Below, piece by piece: positions 53,244 through 64,000 of a stretch of 64,000 nt of DNA. Below the pieces are notes generated by a model. The model was given only the letters and a program-made list of their open reading frames with translations. It ran no database searches and was not told the DNA's origin. The stretch is from Hydractinia symbiolongicarpus (taxonomy: Eukaryota > Cnidaria > Hydrozoa > Anthoathecata > Hydractiniidae), in NCBI RefSeq assembly GCF_029227915.1, contig NC_079877.1, positions 21,541,851-21,605,850 of the forward strand, in the 5' to 3' direction. A program made the position numbers and the translations under genes. How positions within the stretch are numbered: position 1 is the stretch's first letter; every line of letters begins with the position of its first letter.

Positions 53244-53940
53244 CTAAAATTAAAAACGTTTATGTATCAATTAGATATTTTTGTTCAGAATTTTTCTTGT
53301 CATTTTAGTACAAGATGCATGGATTCTGAACATGAGGTCCCCACATTGTTTTAAAGCCTCTAAACTTAATATATTTTTGTTTTGCAGCTTTTAATGGTAT
53401 AGTCGGGTGAAGAAAATAATATTTTAGAACGATAAAAACTTTATTAAGAATACCTTACTTGAAATTGAAATGATAACTTTCTATATGGTGCTCATTAATA
53501 CTGAGAAAATATTTATTTCTTGTTTACAAAAATAGATATCATCTTTCTCACTAATACTCAATTTTGAACCACGCGCATGAAAAGTTACTGGGTTAATTCA
53601 GCGTTATATAATATCTCCCCCTGGTTTACTATATAAATGATAATTATATATTAAGACGTTACACAATTTCTGTTAATACGGAAAATGGGTTAAGTAAGTC
53701 TTCGGTTACACCTTATAATTTATTCACTGGAATATTTTCACGTTAAAGCACCTTTAAAAAAGGCATCATTTACATAAGGCCTTAAGTTTCCTGAAATAAA
53801 AAGGGTGTTAAAAAAATTTGTATTATGCTCTTTCTTTATAAATTGCTACCGATTCTCGATTTGAGAAGGGAATTGATTAGCTACCCTGCTAATTGACTAG
53901 CTACTCTGTTCTAAATAAATTTTTCATATCTAAATTATCT
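53244..53940. other. RRP1-like intron or upstream sequence
   Basis: Non-coding, AT-rich; the missing first exon(s) of the RRP1-like gene must lie to the right of here. Confidence 0.4.
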
Positions 53941-53945
53941 TTTTG

Positions 53946-54319
53946 CAGGGCTTTGTAAATTTTGATTTAATGCACACAGAGTTATGTATGCGACATGAAA
54001 TTACGTACACGATTGTGCACAACAATTTTCGTGCACGTGATTTTGCCGCTGTGCGCGTAATCGTGCATGCAACTTTCAGAATTTGAAGGCAACTTTAGAA
54101 ATCATCTTGAAATCGGTCTCGTAAATTTGTAATTTCGTAATGGTATCATGACGATAGATTGCTCATAGTTTTTTTGCTGTTTATTTTCTTCTAAAATTTT
54201 TATAACAAGATGTATTCATCAATATTGAGGTTGTGCACGAAAATTTGTGTACGCTGTTGAACTGTTACGTGCACGTTGGGTACACGTTCGTCACTGTGCA
54301 CGCAATTTACGAAGCCCTG
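53946..54319. mobile_element. CAGG-ended MITE, 374 bp
   Basis: Ends CAGGGCTTTGTAAATT and inverted AATTTACGAAGCCCTG, with TTTTG directly flanking both sides (53941-53945, 54320-54324). GTGCACG/CGTGCAC words recur inside both halves. No coding capacity. Confidence 0.7.
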
Positions 54320-54324
54320 TTTTG

Positions 54325-56750
54325 TAGTGGGTTTAAAATTAACATAAAGAAAGAAATTATGCTAGCTATATATTTGATACGATTTTATGCATGTGCTTAA
54401 TGGCTGGCCTTAGAGGTTTTGCGTGTGTAAGCCTATGCTTTTATGGCAAAGCCGGCAAAACGTGACTTTTAAGCTTTGCTAGGAAATTTTCTTTTCATCT
54501 TTTTACAATTAGTATCTTGACAATTATATTAAATTATTCTAGATATTTTTTAAATCATTTTCACTGTTTCAAAATTTGCTTTAAAATCGTTTTCCTTTAT
54601 GTAGTTTAAACAAAATTATTTCGTAAATAAAAAATAAAACCTATAAAATAAAATAACATTGTTTCATGATATTGACATTTCATACCATGAAAATTGTTTC
54701 AATTAGTTTTAAAAATAAAATGAATTTGCAGACAATCCCCAAGAGTTGTGCACAACTGTACAAAGTATTAATTTGCAGCATCAGATATTGACACAGATAG
54801 TTCCAGATAGCATCATTGACGATGTTTCAGAACACAAGCATTTTTAATAATGCATTCACCCCTATTTCTAATAAAAAAATATCAATTGTTCACTCTTATC
54901 TTTTAATTTTGCAGAGACTGCCTTATGTTATTATTTTTAAACATTTAATTTGGTAGAATCTGATTTCGATTTCACATAAATATTACAAGTTAGATTTGCC
55001 TAAAAGATTTGCATGAGAAATTCTACATGATATGTTCACTTTTTGTTAAAACTTCATGTGACTGCAAGTATAGTATTGTGGATACTCCTGTGGAAGTATT
55101 GCATCAACAAAGCCTTTGGACAAATGTCAAATCACAATGGAAGCTCTGCGAAAAGGGAGAGCGCCTGATAAAGCGATAGAAAAGACGTATCAGAGTTTGT
55201 TTCATGGGAGCAGCACAAGAATGGCAAAAAGACGGCTCGAGCGCTCTCTTTGCATGCTATCTCTATGTATGCAAATGCTGTAGGGAGTGTTGTTTAATTA
55301 GATAGCCTAAAAGCTTTGAGAAAGAAATCGAGGAAGACGCAATTATTGAGACACACACCTTAAACCACACTCAGTTGTCCAAGAGGAAAGAAGATGTGAA
55401 GTAGGTAGATGAAGAAGAAAAAGATAGAGAATTGTCTGTGAAAAGTACCTGAACGATGTCATGAAAAATATGATGGAAACATCGCAAGCTGGAGGTCTAC
55501 ATCTCGCTGTAGAACTACAATAAGTTTCAATCTTTGTTAAAATATAATTATTTCTATCGCTTAAAAGCTTTATTTAATCCGCACAAGCCTTCTCGCTAGT
55601 TTATTTAGTTTCCATGCAAAACTTTTATTTAATAAAACTATTAAACAATGGCTCTTTGTGTCACATTGATAGAGTTGATAAAATTTGCAATTATGCTATT
55701 GGGAATAGTTAACTGTAATGTTAACACTATTTAACAATAGTTACATGCAGTTATAATAAGCTATTTTTTCTTCAAGAATCTTTTGTTTATTACGCGCAAG
55801 TTAATGACTTACAAGACTGGCAAAATAATTAATAAGAACAAAAGACAAACAACTACCGCCTCCGAGAAAAAGTTGTGAAACTTGAGCGTACGCATCCGGA
55901 CTGTACTGTACTCTTTCGAATACCAGTACAAAGTGCCTATACTGCAATACCATGACACTAGCAAGATTGTGGTTTACTTTGTCATGGCAATCGACACTGA
56001 AAGAGAAAGAGATGCAGAAGAAAGGCCTGACACAGGGAGCAAAAAGAGGTTGAAGGTCAATATTCTCAACGAGGATCCAGGACTTGCAAATGCAAGTGAT
56101 ATGTCGATTTTGAGCTACTAGGAGATCAGCATTTCTTAAACATGAAGATATAACCAATCTTGTGTATAAAGAGTCCACTGGTGGATTCCAATCAGTCAGT
56201 GCAATAAAGACGAAGCCAAAGCTGGGCGCTTACACACGATAGGCTTTATAAAATATACTACTACTCCAAGTAAGGTGACTAAGGTCAAGGGCATTATATA
56301 ATGACTGAGATTGGAGTTGTGCAGAAAGATCTAGGCGACTACAGTGCTGATCGCGAGTAAAGCTACACATCTTTGAGAGTGCCAGTACAAATAAATGCGT
56401 GTAAAATAGTTCAGAGTGAGAGTACAATGCGAGTGCGAGTGAAATAAATGAGAGTAATCTTTGTAATAACGCAAGTATGCAATAATTAAACTACTCGCGA
56501 GTAAATCTTTAAAAAATATATATCGTATTACTCACGAGTTATATTAAAGGAAAACATAAGACATTAATTTTAATTCACCATTTAATTTTTTTTAATTTAG
56601 TTTAAAATTAAAAAATAAATTTTAAAGTTCAACTTTTCCATCTCTTACTTCTTTAAATGCTTTCGCTATTTTCGTTATGTAAAATCACTTCCACCATGTT
56701 CTTTCACAAGGACAGAGTCAGCATGATATCTAGTTATAATTATGGTGGTC
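54325..56750. other. Non-coding
   Basis: AT-rich. A less AT-rich stretch at about 55080-55500 (GGAAGCTCTGCGAAAAGGGA) and the open frame at 55882-56118 show no recognisable protein. No element ends were seen. Confidence 0.4.
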
Positions 56751-56755
56751 AATTG

Positions 56756-57104
56756 CAGGCCTATCAATAAGGGGAGAGCAATTGCTCTTGCTCTTGCTAA
56801 CGCAAAGGCTCGCCCAATTCTGAAAAATGAGAAACTAGTGGAGCCATTAATTGCTCCCCCAATTCCAAAGGAGTTTTTCTGGCTGAGCAATATTAATTAT
56901 CTCACATGGAAATCAATGTTCTCTTTCTTATTATTTACAGTAAAAAAATATAAAAAAGATAAAATAAAAAAAATAAAAAGACTGTGATAAAATATGCGTT
57001 TATAATCTTATTCCATTTATTCAGATTGCTCGCCCAGTTTAAATTAATGTAACCTTGGGAGAGCGATTTATAGCTCTGGTGTTATTTTCTTATTGATAGG
57101 CATG
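56756..57104. mobile_element. CAGG-ended MITE, 349 bp
   Basis: Left end CAGGCCTATCAATAAG, right end inverted CTTATTGATAGGCATG (one mismatch), with CAATTG directly on both sides (56750-56755, 57105-57110). GAGAGC-AATTGCTC words lie inside the left end. No coding capacity. Confidence 0.65.
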
Positions 57105-57328
57105 CAATTGCCACATGCAGACTTTGCTTTCTGAATATTTTTCAACAAACATTGCTTTATAACTCAGACAACAATCTGTATAATTTTAAAATATCGCCGT
57201 AGAAACAGGACCTCACAAAGCCTGTTATCTTTTTGTGTTTGTGGGGATGTTTAAAGATCGAAGCAACAAAAAAAATGTGAGGGATTTTTTTTATAAAAAA
57301 AACTGTAGGTTTACAAAACTATACTTAC

Positions 57329-57503
57329 TGTTTAGAAATAAAATTGTAGCTTTGTGATTTTGTACATTCTTTCTGTTACCCCATCGCACAAATACATTGC
57401 CGTCAACGCTAAGTAACTTTTCTTCCCTATTTACAAAATCTTTAGTTTTGACAGAACCAATACATTTATCTTCATCGAAGAAGACGCATGCATATTTGAT
57501 GTT
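57329..57503 (-). other. Possible exon of an unidentified protein
   Basis: Minus-strand open stretch KYACVFFDEDKCIGSVKTKD, FVNREEKLLSVDGNVFVRWG, KATILFLNS ending at AACA|GTAAGT. The pattern (beta strand, D/E-rich turn, then GDxVxVRWG and ATILFL) resembles the short Tudor/SH3-like module preceding BEN domains in cnidarian proteins. No ATG or partner exon found; low confidence. Confidence 0.3.
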
Positions 57504-57734
57504 TTAACTCTTGTTTGACTGAAAAATGATGATGCCATAGTGAACTCAGATAAACGAAGACACTTATAATGAATTCCTAAAGAAGTAAACTCTTTTATAG
57601 CTAGTTTTCAGCTTTTTTTGTTTCTTACTCTCATTGTACTCGGGAGTGCAAAAACAAGTCATTATAATAGAAATTTAATTACCTGCTTTGTTTTATACTG
57701 TAACTATGCTCGAGAGTACAAAAACAAAGGATAT

Positions 57735-57830
57735 TAAACAGGCCATTTCGTGAGGGGCGTGCGATCGCACGCGCACGCCCCCACACACGCGCATATTTGT
57801 TTAGGCGTGCGATTCATCAACTATTTTAGC
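57735..57830. repeat. GC-rich palindromic patch
   Basis: GCGTGCGATCGCACGC is a perfect 16-base palindrome followed by further GCACGCCC/GGCGTGCG words. It may be a single transposon end (CAGGCCATTTCGTGAG precedes it), but no second end was found. Confidence 0.4.
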
Positions 57831-58002
57831 GAAAGTAGCTAATTTTTTATATAAATCACATAAAAATTTAAACTTCTGTTAAACCACGTAACTTTTTTTG
57901 TGATTACAAAATTAGCGCACCACGCATTTTAGTTTTATTGCAACAAATTACCATGAACAAAGAATTAACTTCCAGGGGCCTTACCAATGGTGGTCCTAAG
58001 GG

Positions 58003-59870
58003 ATCGCCTCAAAATGTTTGTATGTTTTTTTTGTATAATTATAGGAACGCTAGAAGTAGTTCGTTTCGTGAAATGTAAATGAAGTTTATACGAACTTTTT
58101 TAATATACGATACGAACTTAAACAAAGTTTTTATCATACAAAATAAAATGATACGAACTTTGAACAAAGTAAATTGCTATACGATCTTGAAACGAACTTC
58201 AAAAGTACCGGCGTAATTGCGCATAATTATTTCAATACGAAACCAGAAACAAAAGAATTAAACGATTTTTTTAAAAAAAAAGATGAAAAGAAATGATACG
58301 CACTTTAAACGAAACCAGAAATAAAAAAAGTAAAATATATGAGGTTGACTTCTTTGAAAAGACTAGTATAATTGCATATTCATAGGTTCAATCTACACAA
58401 TCTACGGCGATCTTTTCGCTTTATACGATCCCGTTTTCATGATTTTAAACGATCTACGGCGATCTTTTCGTTTTCTACGATCCCGTTTTCATGATTTTTA
58501 AACGATCTACGACAATCTTTCCGTTTTCTACGATTCTGTTTTCATGATTTTTAAACAATCTACCGCGATCTCTTAGCTTTTACGATGCCGTTTTCATGAT
58601 TTTTAAACGATCTATGGCGATCCTTTTGTTTTCTACGATCCTGTTTTCATGAATTTTAAACGTTCCACAGCAATCTTTTCGCTTTCTACGTTCCTGTTTT
58701 CATGATTTGAAACAATCTACAGCGATCTTTTCGTTTTCTACGATCCCGTTTTCATGATTTTTAAACAATCTACGGCGATCTTTTCGCTTTCTATGATCCT
58801 GTTTTCAAGAATTTTAAAAGTTCCACAGCGATCTTTTCGCTTTCTACGTTCCTGTTTTTAAGATTTGAAACGATCTACAGCGATCGTTTCGTTTTCTACG
58901 ATCCCGTTTTCATGATTTTTAAACGATCTACGGCGATCTTTTCGATTTCTACAATCTTGATTTTATGATTTTTAAACGATCTACGGCGATCTTTTGGTTT
59001 TATACGAACCCGTGTTCATGGATTTTAAACGATCTATGGCGATCTTTTTGTTTTCTACGATCCTGTTTTCATGAATTTTAAACGTTCCACAGCAATCTTT
59101 TCGTTTTCTACGTTCCTGTTTTCATGATTTGAAACAATCTACAGCGATCTTTTCGTTTTCTACGATCCCGTTTTCATGATTTTTAAACGATCTACGGCGA
59201 TCTTTTCGCTTTCTATGATCCTGTTTTCAAGAATTTTAAAAGTTCCACAGCGATCTTTTCGCTTTCTACGTTCCTGTTTTTAAGATTTGAAACGATCTAC
59301 AGCGATCGTTTCGTTTTCTACGATCCCGTTTTCATGATTTTTAAACGATCTACGGCGATCTTTTTGATTTCTACGATCTTGATTTTATGATTTTTAAACG
59401 ATCTACGGCGATCTTTTGGTTTTATACGAACCCGTGTTCATGGATTTTAAACGATCTACGGCGATCTTTTCGCTTTCTACGATCTTGTTTTTATGATTTT
59501 TAAACGATCTACGGTGATATTTTGGTTTTTACGATCCCGTTTTCATGATTTTTAAACGATCTGTGAGATGTTTTTGCCTTCTACAATGCCATGGAGACGA
59601 TCCCTAAAGACCTTAGATAATAAATCTAATTAAAATAAATGAAGTTCGTATAACAAAACAAACTTTATAATTGTTGAAAAAATTTCAATATAAAACTTTA
59701 TTCGAACTACATACAAACTTTATTGTAAATGATACAAACTTTATACGAACTGGAAATTTTGATGATACGGAAAAGTTCGTATTAAAAATGAAATGATACG
59801 AAGGATTTAATAAATCGATACGAAGTTTTTTATACGAATTATACGAACTACGTACAAACATTTTGAGACG
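58003..59870. repeat. Satellite-bearing inverted-repeat unit
   Basis: Both borders carry CTCAAAATGTTTGTA in inverted orientation (about 58011-58025 and 59852-59866), followed inward by diverged (A)CGAACTTTATAC-like words. The centre (58388-59575) is a tandem array. A non-autonomous element that captured or generated a satellite is plausible. Confidence 0.5.
58388..59575. repeat. ~53-bp satellite with 422-bp higher-order period
   Basis: About 22 units of AACGATCTACGGCGATCTTT, TCGTTTTCTACGATCCCGTT, TTCATGATTTTTA. Variant units recur in order: CTATGATCCTGTTTTCAAG at 58791 and 59213, and CTTTTGGTTTTATACG at 58991 and 59413, both exactly 422 bases apart, eight units per period. Confidence 0.9.
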
Positions 59871-59946
59871 GTGCCTAAATGATCTACCTAACAAGTGAAA
59901 TCCCCTTTATTGAGCCCCCGTGACAGAAATCCCCCGCGACAGGTTT

Positions 59947-60205
59947 TATCTACAATTAAATCCATGATATAATTCTTGTTCCGCCTGTAAGTGCAGTTTT
60001 GCAGACTTGCTTCATCCGTGCTCCGTCGGCGTTCACCTCCGCATTAGTTAAGAACCGCATGGCTGGATTTCTTGTGTAAGACCTGGTTACGAACGACGAA
60101 GGGGCCAGGCAATAGAGATTCATGTCTACGTAGTTCTTTTAACTAAGTCACGAGTCAGTGAATTAGCTAGGATGGTCAGGTTGGCTATAAATAGGCTTGC
60201 TTGTG
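59947..60205. repeat. 259-bp dispersed repeat, copy 2
   Basis: Same orientation and length as 48037-48295; flanks unrelated. Here it is not inside a recognisable CAGG-ended element. Confidence 0.8.
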
Positions 60206-60693
60206 CCGACCTGTCAGATCGGTTTGCCGACCTATTTTTTGCTTAAGATCGGCAAAATTTAAGAGCAGCGTTGATGTTAGACAGAATACCTGTCTCTCTT
60301 TTCTGCTTTCGCGATTAGATGTCTGTCCTGCTTTTGTAACTCTACTTATTTTGCGCGCTATCGCAGAAGGGAAAAATGATGAGTTTAGTTTACTAGACTA
60401 CGTTGATGTTTGCGCTACACATTAAGAATATTAAAAATAATATCAGGAAAACAAAGTTTAATTAGACAGTAAATTCTAGCTCTTTTTGTATCGTGGGATG
60501 AATTAAAGTAGTAGCTTTTTCTGTTGATTTTTTAATATTTTTTAATAAAAAATATATCCATCTACTGAGTAACTTAGGCAACATCGTCCCCACGGATTGT
60601 TGAGAACAAGGTTGGCAATACTCACTTAAGCATCATACCCAGCCTGGGACGACAGGTTAAAGAAGTTTAATTTTTTGCCAAGGAATCTACAAT

Positions 60694-61142
60694 GAGGGTG
60701 CCGACTCGCCAAAAGCGCTGTATATGTGAGAGCGGCCACGGGCATTTTACGGTTTTTTCAAGGCTTTCATCTGTAACCGCCTGGACCCGTCCAAAACCGC
60801 CCAAATTGTGCCCGAAATGCAACGCACACAAGCTCATTTTGTAGTTATTTAAAATTTGTCAAGAAGAAGGAAGGTGCTATTTTGTCATTGTACTCTCAGG
60901 TTATTATTTGTGGGATTTTATTACAGCTATTTATTGAATAAATAATGTAAAAAACAGTTTTTTTCAGAACTCTTCCACTACCACTGGTCGACATTAAAAG
61001 AATAGATTATACATGGTAATAAATGTTTAAATAAATGTTGTTTCGGGTTTCTCCGGGCAAAATTTTAAGTTTTTTTAAAACGCCAGAAGTTGTCCGACAG
61101 CCTCTGTGGTTTTTGAGACGTTTCCAGTGAGTCGGCACCCTC
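60694..61142. mobile_element. Short inverted-repeat element with cysteine-containing ORF
   Basis: GAGGGTGCCGACTC at 60694-60707 recurs inverted, ending at 61142. From an ATG overlapping the left end (60692) 49 codons remain open, with CICESGHGHF and KPPKLCPKCNAHK, a possible four-cysteine zinc site. No target duplication seen. Could be a small MITE or a foreign fragment. Confidence 0.35.
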
Positions 61143-62183
61143 GTACTCTAAAATGGTGAAGACAGAGACTTCCTTTGGCAGCAAATAATTTACTGATCAT
61201 GAGCACCAGGGTGTTCAACCTGAAAATGCAAAGCATTGAAGTGCTGGATAGCAAGCACTTTAATGTTACCATCAATATTATTGCCATCAATACCAATGAG
61301 AAATTGAGAAGGTCAAGGTAAAGGAACTAGAGCTGAATAGAGTGCAGCCAAAATTTGGAACAAGAACATGGCCAAGGCTCAGAAGAAGATGCGAGCGCTA
61401 GGTGAAGTGTGGTCCTTTTTAGTATGTTTCTTCGCTCAAAGGTTTCATTACGACTTTATATAAATACATGTAAATCAGAAGTTATCAATCTACACTCAAT
61501 AATACTTTAAGGCTTCAAAAAGGCTGAAAAAGACCTTTCTTTAGCAAGCTTCCACATCTTTCTGCCCACGCAGTTGTTACAGTCAGAAGGGCTTACCGCA
61601 GAAAATATAAACATTCAAAATGGTCCATGATATGAGAAAAGTTTTTTTTGAGGTAGGAGGTCCCCTTTAAGGCCACCATCAAAAAAATGCAATGTTCGCA
61701 TCCTGAAGACCTGCCAAAAATGAGTCAGGCGAGCAGTCAGGCGTATTTTTTCTCGGGATTTTCAGATCGGAGCAAGCAAATGCGTTCCCAGGGCCAAAAC
61801 AGTATAGTGCCACATTACATCGTTTGTAGACCATTTTTCGCCACCCTGTAAACTGTCAGTAGCCACAGGAGTGCCCTAAAGGAATTAATTTTTTGTCAAT
61901 TTCGCATAAATTAGTTCTGGTGAAAATTTCTTTTGAAAAATATCTCTCAAAATTTTTTTCCGTTTTTTTTTCCCGACTTACCGACTCAGGTTTTTATTAC
62001 TAAAAGTGGGTCGGTCGGAGGACACAACATATTTTTAATGACAGCCTAAGTGTTCCTTCACTCACTCAATCGAGTGGTTGTGAGAAATTGCCGCCAGTGC
62101 CAACTCACTCGGTCAAGTTGTTTACCCAATCGGGGTACACTCACCTGATCGGGGGAAAGATCCCGTACTGACAAACAGCCAGT
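61143..62183. other. Non-coding
   Basis: No gene recognised. A patch at about 62040-62170 has repeated ACTCACTC/TCGGG words without clear ends. Confidence 0.4.
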
Positions 62184-62813
62184 CAGGGATAACCACAAAT
62201 TAGGCTATCATGCCAAATTAGATAGTAGCTTAGTTAGGAGATTTTCCATAGACTAGTTAGGAGATCATCTCCTATTTAGGAGATGTGTTTTCTTCTTTTA
62301 TGATTATCTCGACAACCACGTCTTGTCGCGCCATCTTTTTTTTGCTGTTTTATTGCTCATTACATCATCTTCATTCGAGCAAAATTTTTTATAGTTTGCT
62401 TTACTAGACTAAAATTATACGTCAAAAGTCTTTGGACCGGCTAATTAGACGAGAAATAGTCTATTTAGGCTATGCGCCACCATGTTGAAATTATGCGCGC
62501 GGGAAATTTAGTCTTTTTCCAGAACCAACCGTGGTCGTAAAACAAAGAAGCTGTAACACAGAGCTTTTTCTTTAATCAAAACAAACTAAACGCTATATCT
62601 TCTGACAGCGCAAATAACAAAGAAAAGTATATTTGGACCATCAAAAGGAGGTTCTATAGAATGTTTTTAGCTAATAAAATCATTGTGACTATGCACCAGA
62701 ACAGCGATAGGCAGCAAAAACCATGTTGATAGCCTAATTAAGAGAGATAAATCATCTAAATAAGCTATTGTAAACTAATTAGACTACCATAGCCTAATTT
62801 GCGGTTATCCCTG
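62184..62813. mobile_element. CAGGGATAACC inverted-repeat element, 630 bp
   Basis: Ends CAGGGATAACCACAAATTAG and inverted CTAATTTGCGGTTATCCCTG, about 25 bases with one mismatch. The interior repeats TTAGGAGAT and TTAGGCTAT words and has no ORF. No convincing direct target duplication. Confidence 0.6.
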
Positions 62814-64000
62814 GACTGACAGCAAAAGTAAAGAGTGATGTATATAGCTAGCTATATGACTATAACAAATTAATAAATATATAAATAAATAAATTTCTGC
62901 ATGAATTAAAAAAGTTATGCTGACAAGAAACCCAGAAGTGACTTCCCCCCATTCTTATGTCCCTGTCTTATATAGCTAGCTATCCTACCTTGGGTTTTTA
63001 CGGTAGCCTAATTTGTTGTTTTTACGGTTTATATATCCTTACCATTCTTCGACTTTTCTTTGCCATTAAGCCATATTTTGAGTCTTTTTACGGCTTTATC
63101 TCTTACTTTTTTATCGTTGTTCGCAAGCTTTTTAGCAAAGTATATTTCTGCACTGCCAATTTCAGTTTGTGCACCCGGCGCCATTATGGATATTAATTCC
63201 ACTCACATGTGCAAAACGATGGCGAAAGATGGTTAAGGGCCTGTTTAAATTTCATAAATCTTTTATCGACATGTCTTCATTAAATAAAAAATTCTCCTGT
63301 AGCACAGAGTTTGCTATTGGATGCTTGCTGATCACTATAGTCAAAGAAAACACATGTAAAACAGTTTCCAAATAGTCCAACGCCATATTTTTTTACTGAT
63401 CTGTTTCTACATAGTCTATAGAAGAAAAAATAGAAAAAATAGAAGAATAGACTGGTTTCTATAATGTTGATCATAAATATTATATATCTGTCAAAATGGG
63501 TAAAAAGAATTTATCTTGCTAAACTATTCCTTCAGTTTCAACTTTATCTTAGCACAATTTTTGGCTCAAAATTCATTGCTTAGAAAAAAACATGATATGA
63601 GAATTTTAATGCAAACACCTGGTGGTAACAAAGCGTTTAAAATGTAGTGGTAACTCCCAGTATGTACGGACCATTATAAACGATATTGTCGGTTGCCGTC
63701 ATATTTGCACAGGCTGGGCCGAGTATCCATATTTCTTCTCCGTGAACATAGTTCGTATTGTAAACGTGGCGGAGGTTACCGTCTTTGTATAGTATGAAGG
63801 GACCAACATTTTAGTCCAATAATCGTGTCAATAAGATTATTTGTGCACGAAAGAGAGAAGGTTTTACGTACTAAGGCCTTTGGCCGTCAATATGGTAAGT
63901 TAAATATTTTGTTTCTTTCTTTCTTTCTTTTCTTTTCAATTTATTTAAAGTCGATTATTCACATATTTACAATAGTTTCCAAAAAAAAAGTAATTAAGAA
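62814..64000. other. Non-coding with TTTC microsatellite
   Basis: A (TTTC)n run lies near 63910-63935. A minus-strand stretch at about 63280-63380 (FTCVFFDYSDQQASNSK) faintly resembles the possible exon at 57329-57503 but is too short to call. Confidence 0.4.

Noticed and set aside
55882-56121. 79-codon plus-strand ORF
   Set aside because: No motif; the surrounding sequence shows no exon pattern.
56742-56987. 81-codon plus-strand ORF (NCRPINKGRAIALALANAKA)
   Set aside because: Coincides with the left end and repeats of the 349-bp inverted-repeat element, so the apparent protein is repeat sequence.

Overview
The window is AT-rich, intron-bearing animal DNA. The mix of transposons (a Polinton/Maverick, a Ty3/gypsy element, a BEL/Pao remnant, a THAP-transposase element with TTAA target sites, and Helitron-like, pogo/Tigger-like and Ginger-like elements) and one intron-split host gene suggest an early-branching metazoan, most likely a cnidarian. 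The species assignment is inference.

Region 0.3-19 kb is a nest of mobile elements around a decayed Polinton. The left Polinton part (0.8-7.8 kb) has plus-strand genes: protein-primed DNA polymerase B, four small proteins (two of them zinc-ribbon relatives), a packaging ATPase and a BRO/MSV199-like protein. These converge on minus-strand genes: a retroviral-type integrase, a coiled-coil protein and a further remnant. Two strong hairpins sit at the point of convergence. A Ginger-like element (KRBA2-like integrase gene) follows at 7.79-10.16 kb, then a Ty3/gypsy element with matching 4-bp target duplications at 11.2-16.0 kb. More Polinton genes lie at 16.67-19.03 kb, and one of them is split by a 726-bp pogo/Tigger-type insertion with TA duplications. 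Nearly every Polinton gene carries stops or frame changes.

Region 21.3-53.2 kb appears to be one host gene on the minus strand, an RRP1/NNP-1 (Nop52) homologue involved in rRNA processing. Eight exons were read with consistent splice sites and phases (53243 down to 37785), plus a lysine-rich candidate last exon at 21960-21320. Its introns hold: a complete 4.1-kb Kolobok-like element carrying an intact three-exon THAP transposase and a two-exon gene for a P2X7-ballast-like domain; a 5-kb foldback element with 1.2-1.5-kb inverted repeats made of 128-bp tandem units; Helitron-like copies in both orientations; a CAGG-ended element; and an internally deleted BEL/Pao retrotransposon.

Region 53.3-64 kb is mostly non-coding. 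It holds short inverted-repeat elements, a satellite of ~53-bp units with a 422-bp higher-order period, and the second copy of a 259-bp dispersed repeat. No rRNA gene, functional tRNA or CRISPR array was seen. All gene models come from reading the sequence and were not tested against any database or transcript.
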